In this document: in pieces, positions 41,503 through 49,098 of the stretch
Layout of the letters: every line of letters starts with the position of its first letter
How positions within the stretch are numbered: the stretch's first letter is position 1
From: Flavobacteriia bacterium
GTDB lineage: Bacteria > Bacteroidota > Bacteroidia > Flavobacteriales_D > Crocinitomicaceae
Length of the DNA: 64,000 nucleotides
Direction of reading: 5' to 3'
NCBI GenBank assembly: GCA_009924735.1
Contig: RFQZ01000006.1
Location: 19,323-83,322, forward strand
Position numbers and translations under genes: made by a program
The notes under the pieces: model-generated
Databases searched by the model: none
Told to the model about the DNA's origin: nothing
Seen by the model: the letters and a program-made list of their open reading frames with translations, nothing else

Positions 41503-42633
41503 ATGAAAGTCAAATTTGTACTTTTTTTATCTTTAGCACTCCTCTTAGCTTGTCAAAACAAAGCGCCAAAAAGTGTCAAAAAGGAAGTGATTTCGACTGG
41601 AAACTCAATTGAGCTGACAGATGCCCAACTTAACAATGCAGACATTAAACTTGGCAAAATCGAATGTAAAACGATCCCAACGAGAATCAAGGTGAATGGA
41701 AAGATTGAGGTCCCCCCTCAAAACATGATTTCTATCAGCGTTCCCCTAGGTGGGTATCTAAAAAACACAAAACTTCTTCCAGGAATGCAAATTCACAAGG
41801 GTGAGATTCTTGCCGTTATGGAAGACCAACAATACATTCAACTCCAAGAAGATTTTCTGATTGCGAAAGCACAATTATCTACCATAGAAGAGGAATACAA
41901 GCGACAAAAAGATTTGAATCAAAACAAAGCCGCCAGTGACAAAGTCTTTCAAAATGCACAATCTTCCTATCTATCTCAGAAAATCATCATTAGATCACTC
42001 TCTGAGAAGTTAAAAATGATTGGCATTAACCCAAATCGGCTCAATGAAAACACCCTGTCAAGTACCATTAAAATCGTTTCCCCAATCAATGGGTTTGTCT
42101 CCCAAGTTAAGGTGAACATCGGAAAATACGTTGCCCCCTCCGATGTAATGTTTGAACTCATTGATCCGACAGACATTCATTTATCGCTTACACTTTTTGA
42201 AAAAGATTTAAAAAACATATCCATTGGACAAAAGCTCTATGCTTACAACAATTTTGACCTTGAAAAAAAATACCTATGTCAAATTTTAGTCATTGGAAAC
42301 GATGTTACGCCTGAACGAACCATTCAAATTCAATGTCATTTTAATTCATATGAAAAAAACTTAATTCCAGGAATGTATATGAATGCCGACATAGAAGTGG
42401 GATATAAAAATGCATACGCAATTCCTACAGATGCCATCGTTTTGTATGAAGGTGGTTACTATGTTTTCACACAGATTCATAAACATTTGTTCGAGATGAA
42501 CAAGATAACCGTTCAAAACACACAAAACGACCTGACGCAAATTACATTTGTAGACCACCAAGATTTGAAGAACAAAACGTTCGTTACCCAAAACGCATAT
42601 ACTTTGTTAATGAAAATGAAAAACAAGGAATAA
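41503..42633 (+). CDS. RND efflux periplasmic adaptor lipoprotein, CusB/CzcB family
   Basis: A 376-aa membrane-fusion protein linking the pump to the outer membrane. It has a lipoprotein signal (MKVKFVLFLSLALLLAC, Cys 17). A barrel-sandwich (lipoyl-like) half-motif follows at about 85-110 (ISVPLGGYLKNTKLLPGMQIHKGEILAVMEDQQYI), then a helical hairpin (about 115-175), the second half-motif (IVSPINGFVSQVKVNIGKYV near 190) and beta-barrel domains. I chose ATG 41503; upstream in-frame codons lie inside the pump gene. There is no His-rich metal-binding tail. Confidence 0.93.
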   Translation: MKVKFVLFLSLALLLACQNKAPKSVKKEVISTGNSIELTDAQLNNADIKLGKIECKTIPTRIKVNGKIEVPPQNMISISVPLGGYLKNTKLLPGMQIHKGEILAVMEDQQYIQLQEDFLIAKAQLSTIEEEYKRQKDLNQNKAASDKVFQNAQSSYLSQKIIIRSLSEKLKMIGINPNRLNENTLSSTIKIVSPINGFVSQVKVNIGKYVAPSDVMFELIDPTDIHLSLTLFEKDLKNISIGQKLYAYNNFDLEKKYLCQILVIGNDVTPERTIQIQCHFNSYEKNLIPGMYMNADIEVGYKNAYAIPTDAIVLYEGGYYVFTQIHKHLFEMNKITVQNTQNDLTQITFVDHQDLKNKTFVTQNAYTLLMKMKNKE

Positions 42634-42657
42634 GCTTATATTTTTTAATCACGTCTT

Positions 42658-43485
42658 ATGAGAACCCTTTTAAACACCCTTGTCCTGAGCATGCTTCTTT
42701 TTTCTTGCCAAAGTCAATCGGTCAAGAATGATACGCACAAAGAAGAGCCGAAAAAAGCATCTGAGGAAACCCCAAATTTCATAAACCCAACTGGAAATAC
42801 CATCACCTCGCGTTTCAATTTACCCGAAGGATATGACTACACCCATCTACAGGAAGATTCTTGGGGGGCTTTTCTGCGGGATCTGCCGCTCAAACCCGAT
42901 GGTTCAGTAGTGAAAAAATACAACGGAGAAACAAAACCAAATTTTCAAACCTATTTAGCCGTGGTTAACCTTCCCATCGGACATAAAGATTTACACCAAT
43001 GTGCCGATGCTGTGATGCGACTGAGGGCAGATTACCTTTTCAGCCAGTCAAGATTTAACGAGATTTCATTTCGTCAAGCAAGCGGAAAAACACTCAAGTA
43101 TTCCACTTGGTTAGGAGGTAAAACACCTGATAAAAACAATCTTTGGACCTATTTAGAATCTGTTTTCAATACTGCCAATACCACCTCGCTCGATCAGCAA
43201 TTAAAACTTAAAGCCATAGAAACCCTTGAGATTGGGGACGTTTTCATCACTAAACCCATGAATGGGCAATTATATGGCCATGCCATCATTGTTGTAGATA
43301 AATGCATGAACAAAGAAGGCAAAGTTAAATTCATATTGGCTCAAAGCTTCATGCCAGCTCAAGAGATTCAAATCTTAGACAACCCTTTACAGCCTGGATG
43401 TCCTTGGTATGACCTTGATTTTGGGCAAACGATTCAAACCCCTGATTGGAGTTTTACTTCCAATCAATTAAAATCATTTGAATGA
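42658..43485 (+). CDS. DUF4846 family lipoprotein
   Basis: A 275-aa lipoprotein (signal MRTLLNTLVLSMLLFSC, Cys 17) of the DUF4846 family. Conserved parts visible are RFNLPEGYDYTHLQEDSWGAFLRDLPLKP near residue 58, KDLHQCADAVMRLRADYLF near 108, and GHAIIVVDKCMNKEGKVKFILAQSFMPAQEIQIL near 203 with a conserved GHA...Q arrangement. This suggests a hydrolase-like fold in the envelope, but the reaction is unknown. It lies 24 bases after the efflux adaptor and overlaps the Kazal-like gene by four bases. Confidence 0.85.
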   Translation: MRTLLNTLVLSMLLFSCQSQSVKNDTHKEEPKKASEETPNFINPTGNTITSRFNLPEGYDYTHLQEDSWGAFLRDLPLKPDGSVVKKYNGETKPNFQTYLAVVNLPIGHKDLHQCADAVMRLRADYLFSQSRFNEISFRQASGKTLKYSTWLGGKTPDKNNLWTYLESVFNTANTTSLDQQLKLKAIETLEIGDVFITKPMNGQLYGHAIIVVDKCMNKEGKVKFILAQSFMPAQEIQILDNPLQPGCPWYDLDFGQTIQTPDWSFTSNQLKSFE

Positions 43486-43706
43486 AAACACTTTTAATTA
43501 CCCTCGGATTGTTTTGTCTTTTGTTTACAACTTCCTGTAAAAAAGGAGGATGTATTGAACACGAAAAATGGGCCTGTGAATTAATCGACGTCAACCCAAA
43601 CTACTACGACCCTGTTTGTGATTGCGAAGGAAATACCTACCAAAATGAAGCGGTAATTCAATGCCTAGAAGGCAAAACAAAATATAAAAAAGGAAAATGT
43701 AAATAG
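43482..43706 (+). CDS. Kazal-like small lipoprotein
   Basis: A 74-aa lipoprotein (MKTLLITLGLFCLLFTTSC, Cys 19). The mature 55 residues resemble a Kazal-type protease-inhibitor or follistatin-like domain: six further cysteines and the hallmark NYYDPVCDCEGNTYQNEAVIQC (compare Y-x-P-V-C-G-x-D-G-x-T-Y-x-N). In Bacteroidota such domains are usually periplasmic or surface exposed. Function is unknown, possibly protease inhibition. It overlaps the DUF4846 gene (ATGA), so the two are translated together. Confidence 0.82.
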   Translation: MKTLLITLGLFCLLFTTSCKKGGCIEHEKWACELIDVNPNYYDPVCDCEGNTYQNEAVIQCLEGKTKYKKGKCK

Positions 43707-43729
43707 CGTATTCGTCGCACTAGATTACG

Positions 43730-43737
43730 TACCTTTG
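43730..43737 (+). promoter_or_regulatory. -7 promoter box of the epimerase-CBS operon (TACCTTTG)
   Basis: A perfect TAnnTTTG ending five bases before the ATG at 43743. It marks the start of the four-gene operon that ends at 47639. No good -33 element is seen. Confidence 0.6.
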
Positions 43738-43742
43738 CCTCG

Positions 43743-44747
43743 ATGAAGATTTCAGCTTCTATTTACAGCGACGCGCGTCAAAACCTTCAGCAAACCATCT
43801 TGGCATTGGACGAACATCAGGTAGATTTACTCCACGTTGATTGCAATGATGACCTAGCCGTATTTGACGACATCCTACAAATCAGAACCTGGTGCTCACT
43901 TCCAATTGACCTGCACATCATCACGCCTACACCTTCTAAATTCTATCAAAAACTTTTGGATGTCCCTGTAGAATATGTCACTTTTCAACTGGAGCCTTTG
44001 GCTGAACCTTTGATTTGGCCCGCAGGGTTATCGGCCGCCAAAGGCGTAGCCGTTACCACCCCCACCTCCATCGATGCATTTGATGCCCATACGGATTGTG
44101 ATTTCATTCTGATCATGGCCACCATTCCCGGTCAATCTGGAGGCGTCTTCGATAAAGAAAATTTCAAGAAAATAAGAACCTTCAGAAAACGATACCCCCA
44201 CAAATCCATCCACGTGGATGGCGGCGTAAACGGGGAAGTTTCCTTCATCCTCCGAAACATGGGGGTGAGTACTTCTGTTTCGGGCTCTTACCTCTTCAAA
44301 GGTCCCAGCATCGGTCACGCCTTGCTCAACCTCACATCGAGAAACATGGCCTCTGCATTCCAAATTTCGGATTTCATGATCCCATTGGAAGAATGTCCAG
44401 TCGTTATGGATGAAACCACCCACCTTAAAGAAATTCTTGAAACCATCGAAAATGGCAAATTAGGTTTCTGCCTCGTGGGTAACGAAGACCGTCAACTCAA
44501 AGGTTTGATTTCCAGTGCCGACATTCGCAAAGCCTTGCTCAAGAAAATTGACAACCCAAAAGACATCGCATTGACCGATATGATCAATACCCATCCCGTG
44601 ACCATAGAAGGGAAACAAACGGTACTTGAAATGCTTAAAAAAATGAAGACCTTAACCTTCCCGATCATGTACCTACCAGTGGTAGATTCTACAGGGAAAA
44701 TGGAAGGAATTATTAATTTTGTAAACCTGATAAAAGGGGAAATATGA
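43743..44747 (+). CDS. Ribulose-phosphate 3-epimerase-like barrel fused to a CBS-domain pair
   Basis: A 334-aa fusion. Residues about 1-205 are a ribulose-5-phosphate 3-epimerase-like TIM barrel: start ISASIYSDA (compare IAPSILSAD), LLHVDCNDD near residue 29, LPIDLHIITPTP near 58, and HVDGGVNGE near 157 then VSGSYLF. The four metal ligands of Rpe (His, Asp, His, Asp) are all present, although overall identity looks low. Residues about 215-334 form two CBS motifs (GLISSADIRKALLKK, TDMINTHPVTIEG, LPVVDSTGKMEGIINF) most like those of the arabinose-5-phosphate isomerase KdsD/KpsF. It heads an operon with a DAHP-synthase-like gene and overlaps it by four bases. Confidence 0.85.
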   Translation: MKISASIYSDARQNLQQTILALDEHQVDLLHVDCNDDLAVFDDILQIRTWCSLPIDLHIITPTPSKFYQKLLDVPVEYVTFQLEPLAEPLIWPAGLSAAKGVAVTTPTSIDAFDAHTDCDFILIMATIPGQSGGVFDKENFKKIRTFRKRYPHKSIHVDGGVNGEVSFILRNMGVSTSVSGSYLFKGPSIGHALLNLTSRNMASAFQISDFMIPLEECPVVMDETTHLKEILETIENGKLGFCLVGNEDRQLKGLISSADIRKALLKKIDNPKDIALTDMINTHPVTIEGKQTVLEMLKKMKTLTFPIMYLPVVDSTGKMEGIINFVNLIKGEI

Positions 44748-45739
44748 TCATTCAACTCAAGAAAAAAACGCCGCCAGCCCAAATTCAATCCTTGGCAGAA
44801 AACATCAAAGCCTTTCACATTCACGAAAACGATGATTTCCTAATCACCAGTTCTTCCTTGAAAGAGGTCCCTGAAATCGCACAAACCTTCACCGAACATT
44901 CTTGGGTTTTCCCTAACGACATGCAGTTGGCCAGCCGTGCCTTCAAAAAGGAAACGCGAACGGTCCCTTTCGGAAAAGTAAACATTGGAGGAGATAGTAA
45001 AAACACCATCCTCATCGGAGGCCCTTGTTCGGTTGAATCCGAAGAACAAATCCGCAGTGCAGCACAATTGATTAAAGGCCTTGGCTTAACGGCCTTACGT
45101 GGAGGTTGCTACAAACCCAGAACCAGCCCCTATTCTTTCCAAGGCATGGGTCTGGAAGGACTCACATTGCTCGCTAAAATGCGCGATGAATTTGACTTAA
45201 CCATCATTACGGAAGCGAGAGACTCATCCCATATACAAGAAATCATTGAACACACCGATGTGATTCAAATTGGCGCCAAGGCAATGTACGACCAAGGGAT
45301 TTTGAGGGCATGCGCAAAAATCGACAAACCCATTTTGATCAAAAGAGGTTTTGGCACCACGCTTCAAGAATTTGTACAAGCAGCAGAATTCATTTTATCC
45401 GGCGGTAATTCAAAGGTCATCCTTTGCGAACGCGGAATCAGAACCTTTGAAACAGCAACGCGATTTACCCTGGATTTATGCGGTGTGGCGTGGCTAAAAG
45501 AACACACCAACTTACCCATCATTCTCGATCCTTCACATGCAATGGGCTATGCCTATGGTGTAAATGGATTGGCAAGGGCATGCGTTGCCATGGGAATTGA
45601 TGGCTTATTGATTGAAGCCCATCCGAACCCTAAAATCGCCAAATCAGATGCTTCTCAACAATTGAATTATGTGGAATTCGAACAACTGCTAAAAGACATC
45701 CAACCCATTGCTACTGCTGTGGGGTATAACATCGTATAA
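44744..45739 (+). CDS. DAHP synthase family (type I-beta) 3-deoxy-ulosonate-phosphate synthase
   Basis: A 331-aa PEP-condensing aldolase-like enzyme. Residues 1-75 are a ferredoxin-like regulatory domain as in Thermotoga DAHP synthase. The catalytic barrel has LIGGPCSVESEEQI near 90, LRGGCYKPRTSPYSFQGMG near 115, LIKRGFGTTLQEF near 200, VILCERGIRTFETATR near 226, DPSHAMGYAYG near 264 and IEAHPNPKIAKSDASQQL near 288. Metal ligands Cys, His, Glu and Asp are present. The KPRTSP motif favours a C4 (erythrose-4-P) acceptor. Two conserved blocks deviate: GAKAMYDQ instead of GARNxQN, and GYAYGVNGLARA instead of a GRRDLV-like loop. It may be a shikimate-pathway DAHP synthase or a paralogue with another acceptor. 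Confidence 0.85.
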   Translation: MIIQLKKKTPPAQIQSLAENIKAFHIHENDDFLITSSSLKEVPEIAQTFTEHSWVFPNDMQLASRAFKKETRTVPFGKVNIGGDSKNTILIGGPCSVESEEQIRSAAQLIKGLGLTALRGGCYKPRTSPYSFQGMGLEGLTLLAKMRDEFDLTIITEARDSSHIQEIIEHTDVIQIGAKAMYDQGILRACAKIDKPILIKRGFGTTLQEFVQAAEFILSGGNSKVILCERGIRTFETATRFTLDLCGVAWLKEHTNLPIILDPSHAMGYAYGVNGLARACVAMGIDGLLIEAHPNPKIAKSDASQQLNYVEFEQLLKDIQPIATAVGYNIV

Positions 45740-46407
45740 TGATACACTTAGAACAAAACATCAAAGGACTTTGTGCAAAAAATGGCATCCACTACGACGA
45801 CTTCTTGAGCGATTTGGAAGTTGACGAAGTTCATGAACTTACCCTTTTCGACCTTCAAGCGATTTCCGAAGAATATGCCATAGATTTAATGGCGCTCATG
45901 TTCAAACCGCTCTTTAATGCCGAACACCTTAAAAAGAAAATCAAACAAATCAAATTGCTCATTCTCGATATTGATGGGGTGATGACCGATGGTGGAATGT
46001 ATTGGACAGAAAGTGGCGACCAAATGAAAAAGTTCAATACCAAAGATGGTATGGGCATTATGGAGCTTACGAAAAACAATTTTCAAGTAGGCATTATTTC
46101 GTCCGGATTTACCAAGGTTATGGTTCAAAAACGCGCTGAGCTTTTGGGAATTCAACATTGCTATGTAGGTCGACAACCAAAAATGGACATCTTAAAAGAA
46201 TGGTGTGAAACCTTAAAAATCGAATTAAATCAAGTGGCAATCATCGGTGACGACATCAACGACCTTCCCGTCATGCGTGCGGTTGGGGTTTCTGTATGTC
46301 CATCTGACGCCATCAACGAAGTGAAATCTACCTGTCAGATCATATTGACCAAGGCAGGAGGTATGGGTTGTGTTCGCGAATTCATAGATGCCTACCTACG
46401 CCCTTAA
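45739..46407 (+). CDS. KdsC-like HAD phosphatase with XRE-like N-terminal domain
   Basis: A 222-aa protein. Residues about 1-60 look like a degenerate XRE/Cro-type helix-turn-helix (ELTLFDLQAISEEYAIDLMALMFKP matches the end of that fold). Residues about 70-222 are a KDO-8-phosphate-phosphatase-type HAD domain: nucleophile and acid in LLILDIDGVMTDGGMYW, FNTKDGMGIMEL, VGIISSGFTKVMVQKRAELLGI, VAIIGDDINDLPVM and the C-terminal KAGGMGCVREFIDAYL. Usual KdsC is about 170 aa without the N-terminal domain, and has SGR where this has SSGF. It overlaps the synthase gene by one base (TAATG). Confidence 0.87.
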   Translation: MIHLEQNIKGLCAKNGIHYDDFLSDLEVDEVHELTLFDLQAISEEYAIDLMALMFKPLFNAEHLKKKIKQIKLLILDIDGVMTDGGMYWTESGDQMKKFNTKDGMGIMELTKNNFQVGIISSGFTKVMVQKRAELLGIQHCYVGRQPKMDILKEWCETLKIELNQVAIIGDDINDLPVMRAVGVSVCPSDAINEVKSTCQIILTKAGGMGCVREFIDAYLRP

Positions 46408-46427
46408 CCATCGAAAATCATTATTTT

Positions 46428-47639
46428 ATGAAACAAACAACGATCGGAATCATCCGCGAAGGAAAGGTTCCACCCGATTTCAGAACCCCACTTACCCCTA
46501 ACCAGTGTGAAGTGTTGGAACAGATTTTCCCCAACGTCAAAATCAAGGTTCAAAGCAGTCCCATTCGGACGTATAAAGATGAAGAATACCAAAACCTAGG
46601 CATTGAAGTCGTGACGGATTTGACAGCATGCGACCTTATTTTTGGTGTGAAAGAAGTGCAAATTGAGGACCTGATTCCGAACAAAACCTTTGTTTTCTTT
46701 TCCCATACACTTAAAAAACAACCATACAACCGCGCATTGCTTCAAGCGATTTTACAGAAGAACATTCGTTTGATCGACTACGAAGCCATTCGCGACAAAC
46801 AACAAAAACGATTGGTAGGATTTGGAAGATATGCTGGAATCGTGGGGTGTTACAATGGGTTTTTGACCTACGGATTGAAAACAAAAACCTTTACATTAAA
46901 ACCAGCGAATCAGTGCGAAGACCGCAAGGAGGTTGAACAAGAAATGAAAAAGGTGGTACTTCCAAACAATTTTCGCGCAGTAATCACAGGTTTTGGCAGG
47001 GTGGGTCATGGCGCAAAAGAAATCATTGATTTATTGCCCATCAAGGAAGTAAGCCCCGAAGAGTTTCTTGAAAACAAACACAATGAAGCGGTGTATTGTC
47101 AACTGGATTCAAATGAATACTACCAACATGTAAACGGACATTTTAACAAAAGAGAATTTTATGAAAATCCTTCGGAATACGTTTCGATACTACCTAAATT
47201 TTTGGCGCACGCCGACATGTATATCCCCTGCCATTTTTGGAACAACCGTGCACCCAACCTTTTAAGCCAAAGCACGCTCATCGAGAACAAACGTCTTAAG
47301 GTGGTCGCCGACATTTCGTGTGACATTGCGGGACCCATTGCTTGCACCATCCGTCCTTCAAAAATCAGCGATCCGATCTATGGATACCAAGCCCGCACCG
47401 GTGAAGAAGTAGATTGGCGCGATGAAGATGCCATTGCAGTGATGGCCGTGGACAATTTACCTTGTGAATTACCGAAAGATGCATCGGAAGACTTTGGAAG
47501 CGAATTGGTGAAACATGTATTTCCTGTATTGCTAGGAGAGGACCCAGACCAAATCATGCACCATGCTACTGAGACTACCTTTGAGGGAACGCTTAACGAG
47601 CCATTTTTATACCTAACGGATTATTTAAAGGGCATTTAA
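46428..47639 (+). CDS. Saccharopine dehydrogenase-like (AlaDH/PNT N-domain) NAD(P)-dependent oxidoreductase
   Basis: A 403-aa enzyme of the alanine dehydrogenase/transhydrogenase N-domain superfamily, most like Lys1-type saccharopine dehydrogenase (L-lysine-forming). It starts TTIGIIREGKVPPDFRTPLTPNQC, has FFSHTLKKQPYNRALL near residue 87, LIDYEAIRD near 110, the nucleotide-binding VITGFGRVGHGAKEI near 186, ADMYIPCHFWNN near 262, and VVADISCDIAGPIACT near 292. I chose ATG 46428, which starts exactly at the conserved beginning. The substrate in this operon is uncertain: lysine/saccharopine or another alpha-imino or keto acid. It is the last gene of the unit and faces the MFS gene. Confidence 0.88.
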   Translation: MKQTTIGIIREGKVPPDFRTPLTPNQCEVLEQIFPNVKIKVQSSPIRTYKDEEYQNLGIEVVTDLTACDLIFGVKEVQIEDLIPNKTFVFFSHTLKKQPYNRALLQAILQKNIRLIDYEAIRDKQQKRLVGFGRYAGIVGCYNGFLTYGLKTKTFTLKPANQCEDRKEVEQEMKKVVLPNNFRAVITGFGRVGHGAKEIIDLLPIKEVSPEEFLENKHNEAVYCQLDSNEYYQHVNGHFNKREFYENPSEYVSILPKFLAHADMYIPCHFWNNRAPNLLSQSTLIENKRLKVVADISCDIAGPIACTIRPSKISDPIYGYQARTGEEVDWRDEDAIAVMAVDNLPCELPKDASEDFGSELVKHVFPVLLGEDPDQIMHHATETTFEGTLNEPFLYLTDYLKGI

Positions 47640-47660
47640 CCCACTTAGTAGGGGTTACTT

Positions 47661-48959
47661 TCATTTTCCTTTGAGAAGACCCATGGCTCCTTTGCGATTC
47701 TGTTCTCTGATAAGGAGGATCCAAAACACGGCAGCAAGAATGAAAGCACCGGGTAAGATCAACATGCCCATGCGTAAATCGGCGAAATTATCTGAAACCC
47801 TTCCTACCAACTCCGGTGACCATAAATCGCCAAAAGCGTGAATGAGGAAGATGCAAATGGCCATGGCGCTGGCACGCATATTTGGAGGAACGCTTTCAAC
47901 AATAACGGTATTGATGGGTCCGGTAGATTGAAAAAGAAAAATCATGGTAATCACAATGGTTACCATGCTCGTCAATTTATCGGTGGTTAAAAAAGACACA
48001 AAGGAAAAAGGCACCGCAATCAAGACAGAAATGGCCAAGAGTTTCGCATAACCCGAAGCAGACTTTTTACGCCACTTATCTGAAAAATGGCCGCCAATCA
48101 AGGTCCCAATAATTCCGCCAACCACCAACGTAGGTCCTAAAAACAAACTGGCATCTTGAATTTTCATGTGGTGCACCCTAGACAAAAAGGAAGGTCCCCA
48201 ATAAGAAAAAGCGCCCATTGCAAAAGTGTAGAAAATATACCCCAAGCAAGCCAACATGTATTCCCTATTTTTAAACAAGGACATGATTTGACTCACTGTC
48301 ACCTTCTTAACTTCCTTCATTACTTCCTCACTTTGACCGCGTTCCGGTTCCTTCATTAGCAGCAACAGAATCGCCAATACAAATCCTGGAAGTCCGGTGA
48401 TAAAAAAGGCAGCACGCCACCCAAGACTTGCCGCAATGATGCCTCCCAGCGCAAAGCCTAAGGCAGCGCCAATGGGAATGGCTAAATAGAAAAAATTAAT
48501 GGCTTTGTTTCTGCGTTTGGACGAATAGGCATCCGAAATCACGGCAGGACCAATGGCGCCAAAACTCGCTTCCCCTAATCCTACCATAATGCGACAAAAG
48601 ACCATAAATGAATACACCTGTGCGACGCCGGAAAGACAGGTGCCTAAGCTCCACCCAATCACCCCAATGGCCATGAGTTTTTTGCGCGACAAACGGTCTC
48701 CTAAATATCCAAAAATTGGAGAAGTGATGAAATAGCCGAGCATAAAAGCCGTCGCCAAACGTCCCATATCGCCGTCGTTTTTGATTTTCAAAGCTTCCTT
48801 AATGGGCTCTAAAATCGAAGACAATACAAATCGATCAATAAAATTAAACAGGTTGACAATGGAAAGTAAAATCAAAACGCGTCTTGCACCCGGCATCGTG
48901 GTGTCTTTACCGGTCGTTGTTGAAAGGTTGTCCGTATTCATTGCATCGCTAAACTTCAT
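47661..48959 (-). CDS. MFS transporter, spinster-like
   Basis: A 432-aa major facilitator with about twelve membrane segments. It has the loop-2/3 motif GYLGDRLSRKKLMAIGVIGWSLGT near residue 82 and the N-terminal RVLILLSIVNLFNFIDRFVLSSILEPIK, typical of spinster-like/organic-anion members, and a second-half motif GGHFSDKWRKKS near 275. Substrate unknown. A box TAACTTTG at 48982-48989 precedes it by 22 bases. It converges on the saccharopine-dehydrogenase-like gene with a 21-base gap and diverges from dapD. Confidence 0.9.
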   Translation of the reverse strand: MKFSDAMNTDNLSTTTGKDTTMPGARRVLILLSIVNLFNFIDRFVLSSILEPIKEALKIKNDGDMGRLATAFMLGYFITSPIFGYLGDRLSRKKLMAIGVIGWSLGTCLSGVAQVYSFMVFCRIMVGLGEASFGAIGPAVISDAYSSKRRNKAINFFYLAIPIGAALGFALGGIIAASLGWRAAFFITGLPGFVLAILLLLMKEPERGQSEEVMKEVKKVTVSQIMSLFKNREYMLACLGYIFYTFAMGAFSYWGPSFLSRVHHMKIQDASLFLGPTLVVGGIIGTLIGGHFSDKWRKKSASGYAKLLAISVLIAVPFSFVSFLTTDKLTSMVTIVITMIFLFQSTGPINTVIVESVPPNMRASAMAICIFLIHAFGDLWSPELVGRVSDNFADLRMGMLILPGAFILAAVFWILLIREQNRKGAMGLLKGK

Positions 48960-48981
48960 AACATAATAGGATTGGTTGAGA

Positions 48982-48989
48982 CAAAGTTA
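48982..48989 (-). promoter_or_regulatory. -7 promoter box of the MFS gene (TAACTTTG)
   Basis: Minus-strand TAACTTTG is a perfect TAnnTTTG, 22 bases before the ATG at 48959. With the box at 49041 it forms a divergent promoter region of 139 bases. Confidence 0.5.
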
Positions 48990-49040
48990 ATTTTTAAAAT
49001 AGGAATCGGTTTTACTATTACCACAAAATTACCTAGTTTA

Positions 49041-49048
49041 TAAATTTG
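49041..49048 (+). promoter_or_regulatory. Candidate -7 promoter box of dapD (TAAATTTG)
   Basis: A perfect TAnnTTTG 50 bases before the dapD ATG. A second, weaker candidate TAATTTAG lies at 49079-49086, closer to the start. Confidence 0.4.
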
Positions 49049-49098
49049 TTAAGAACATACGATATTCAGTTTTTAATTTAATTTAGCATCCTTAATTG

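Noticed and set aside
43743..44747. Plain housekeeping ribulose-phosphate epimerase
   Set aside because: Divergent barrel, CBS extension and operon context differ from ordinary rpe; retained as Rpe-like.
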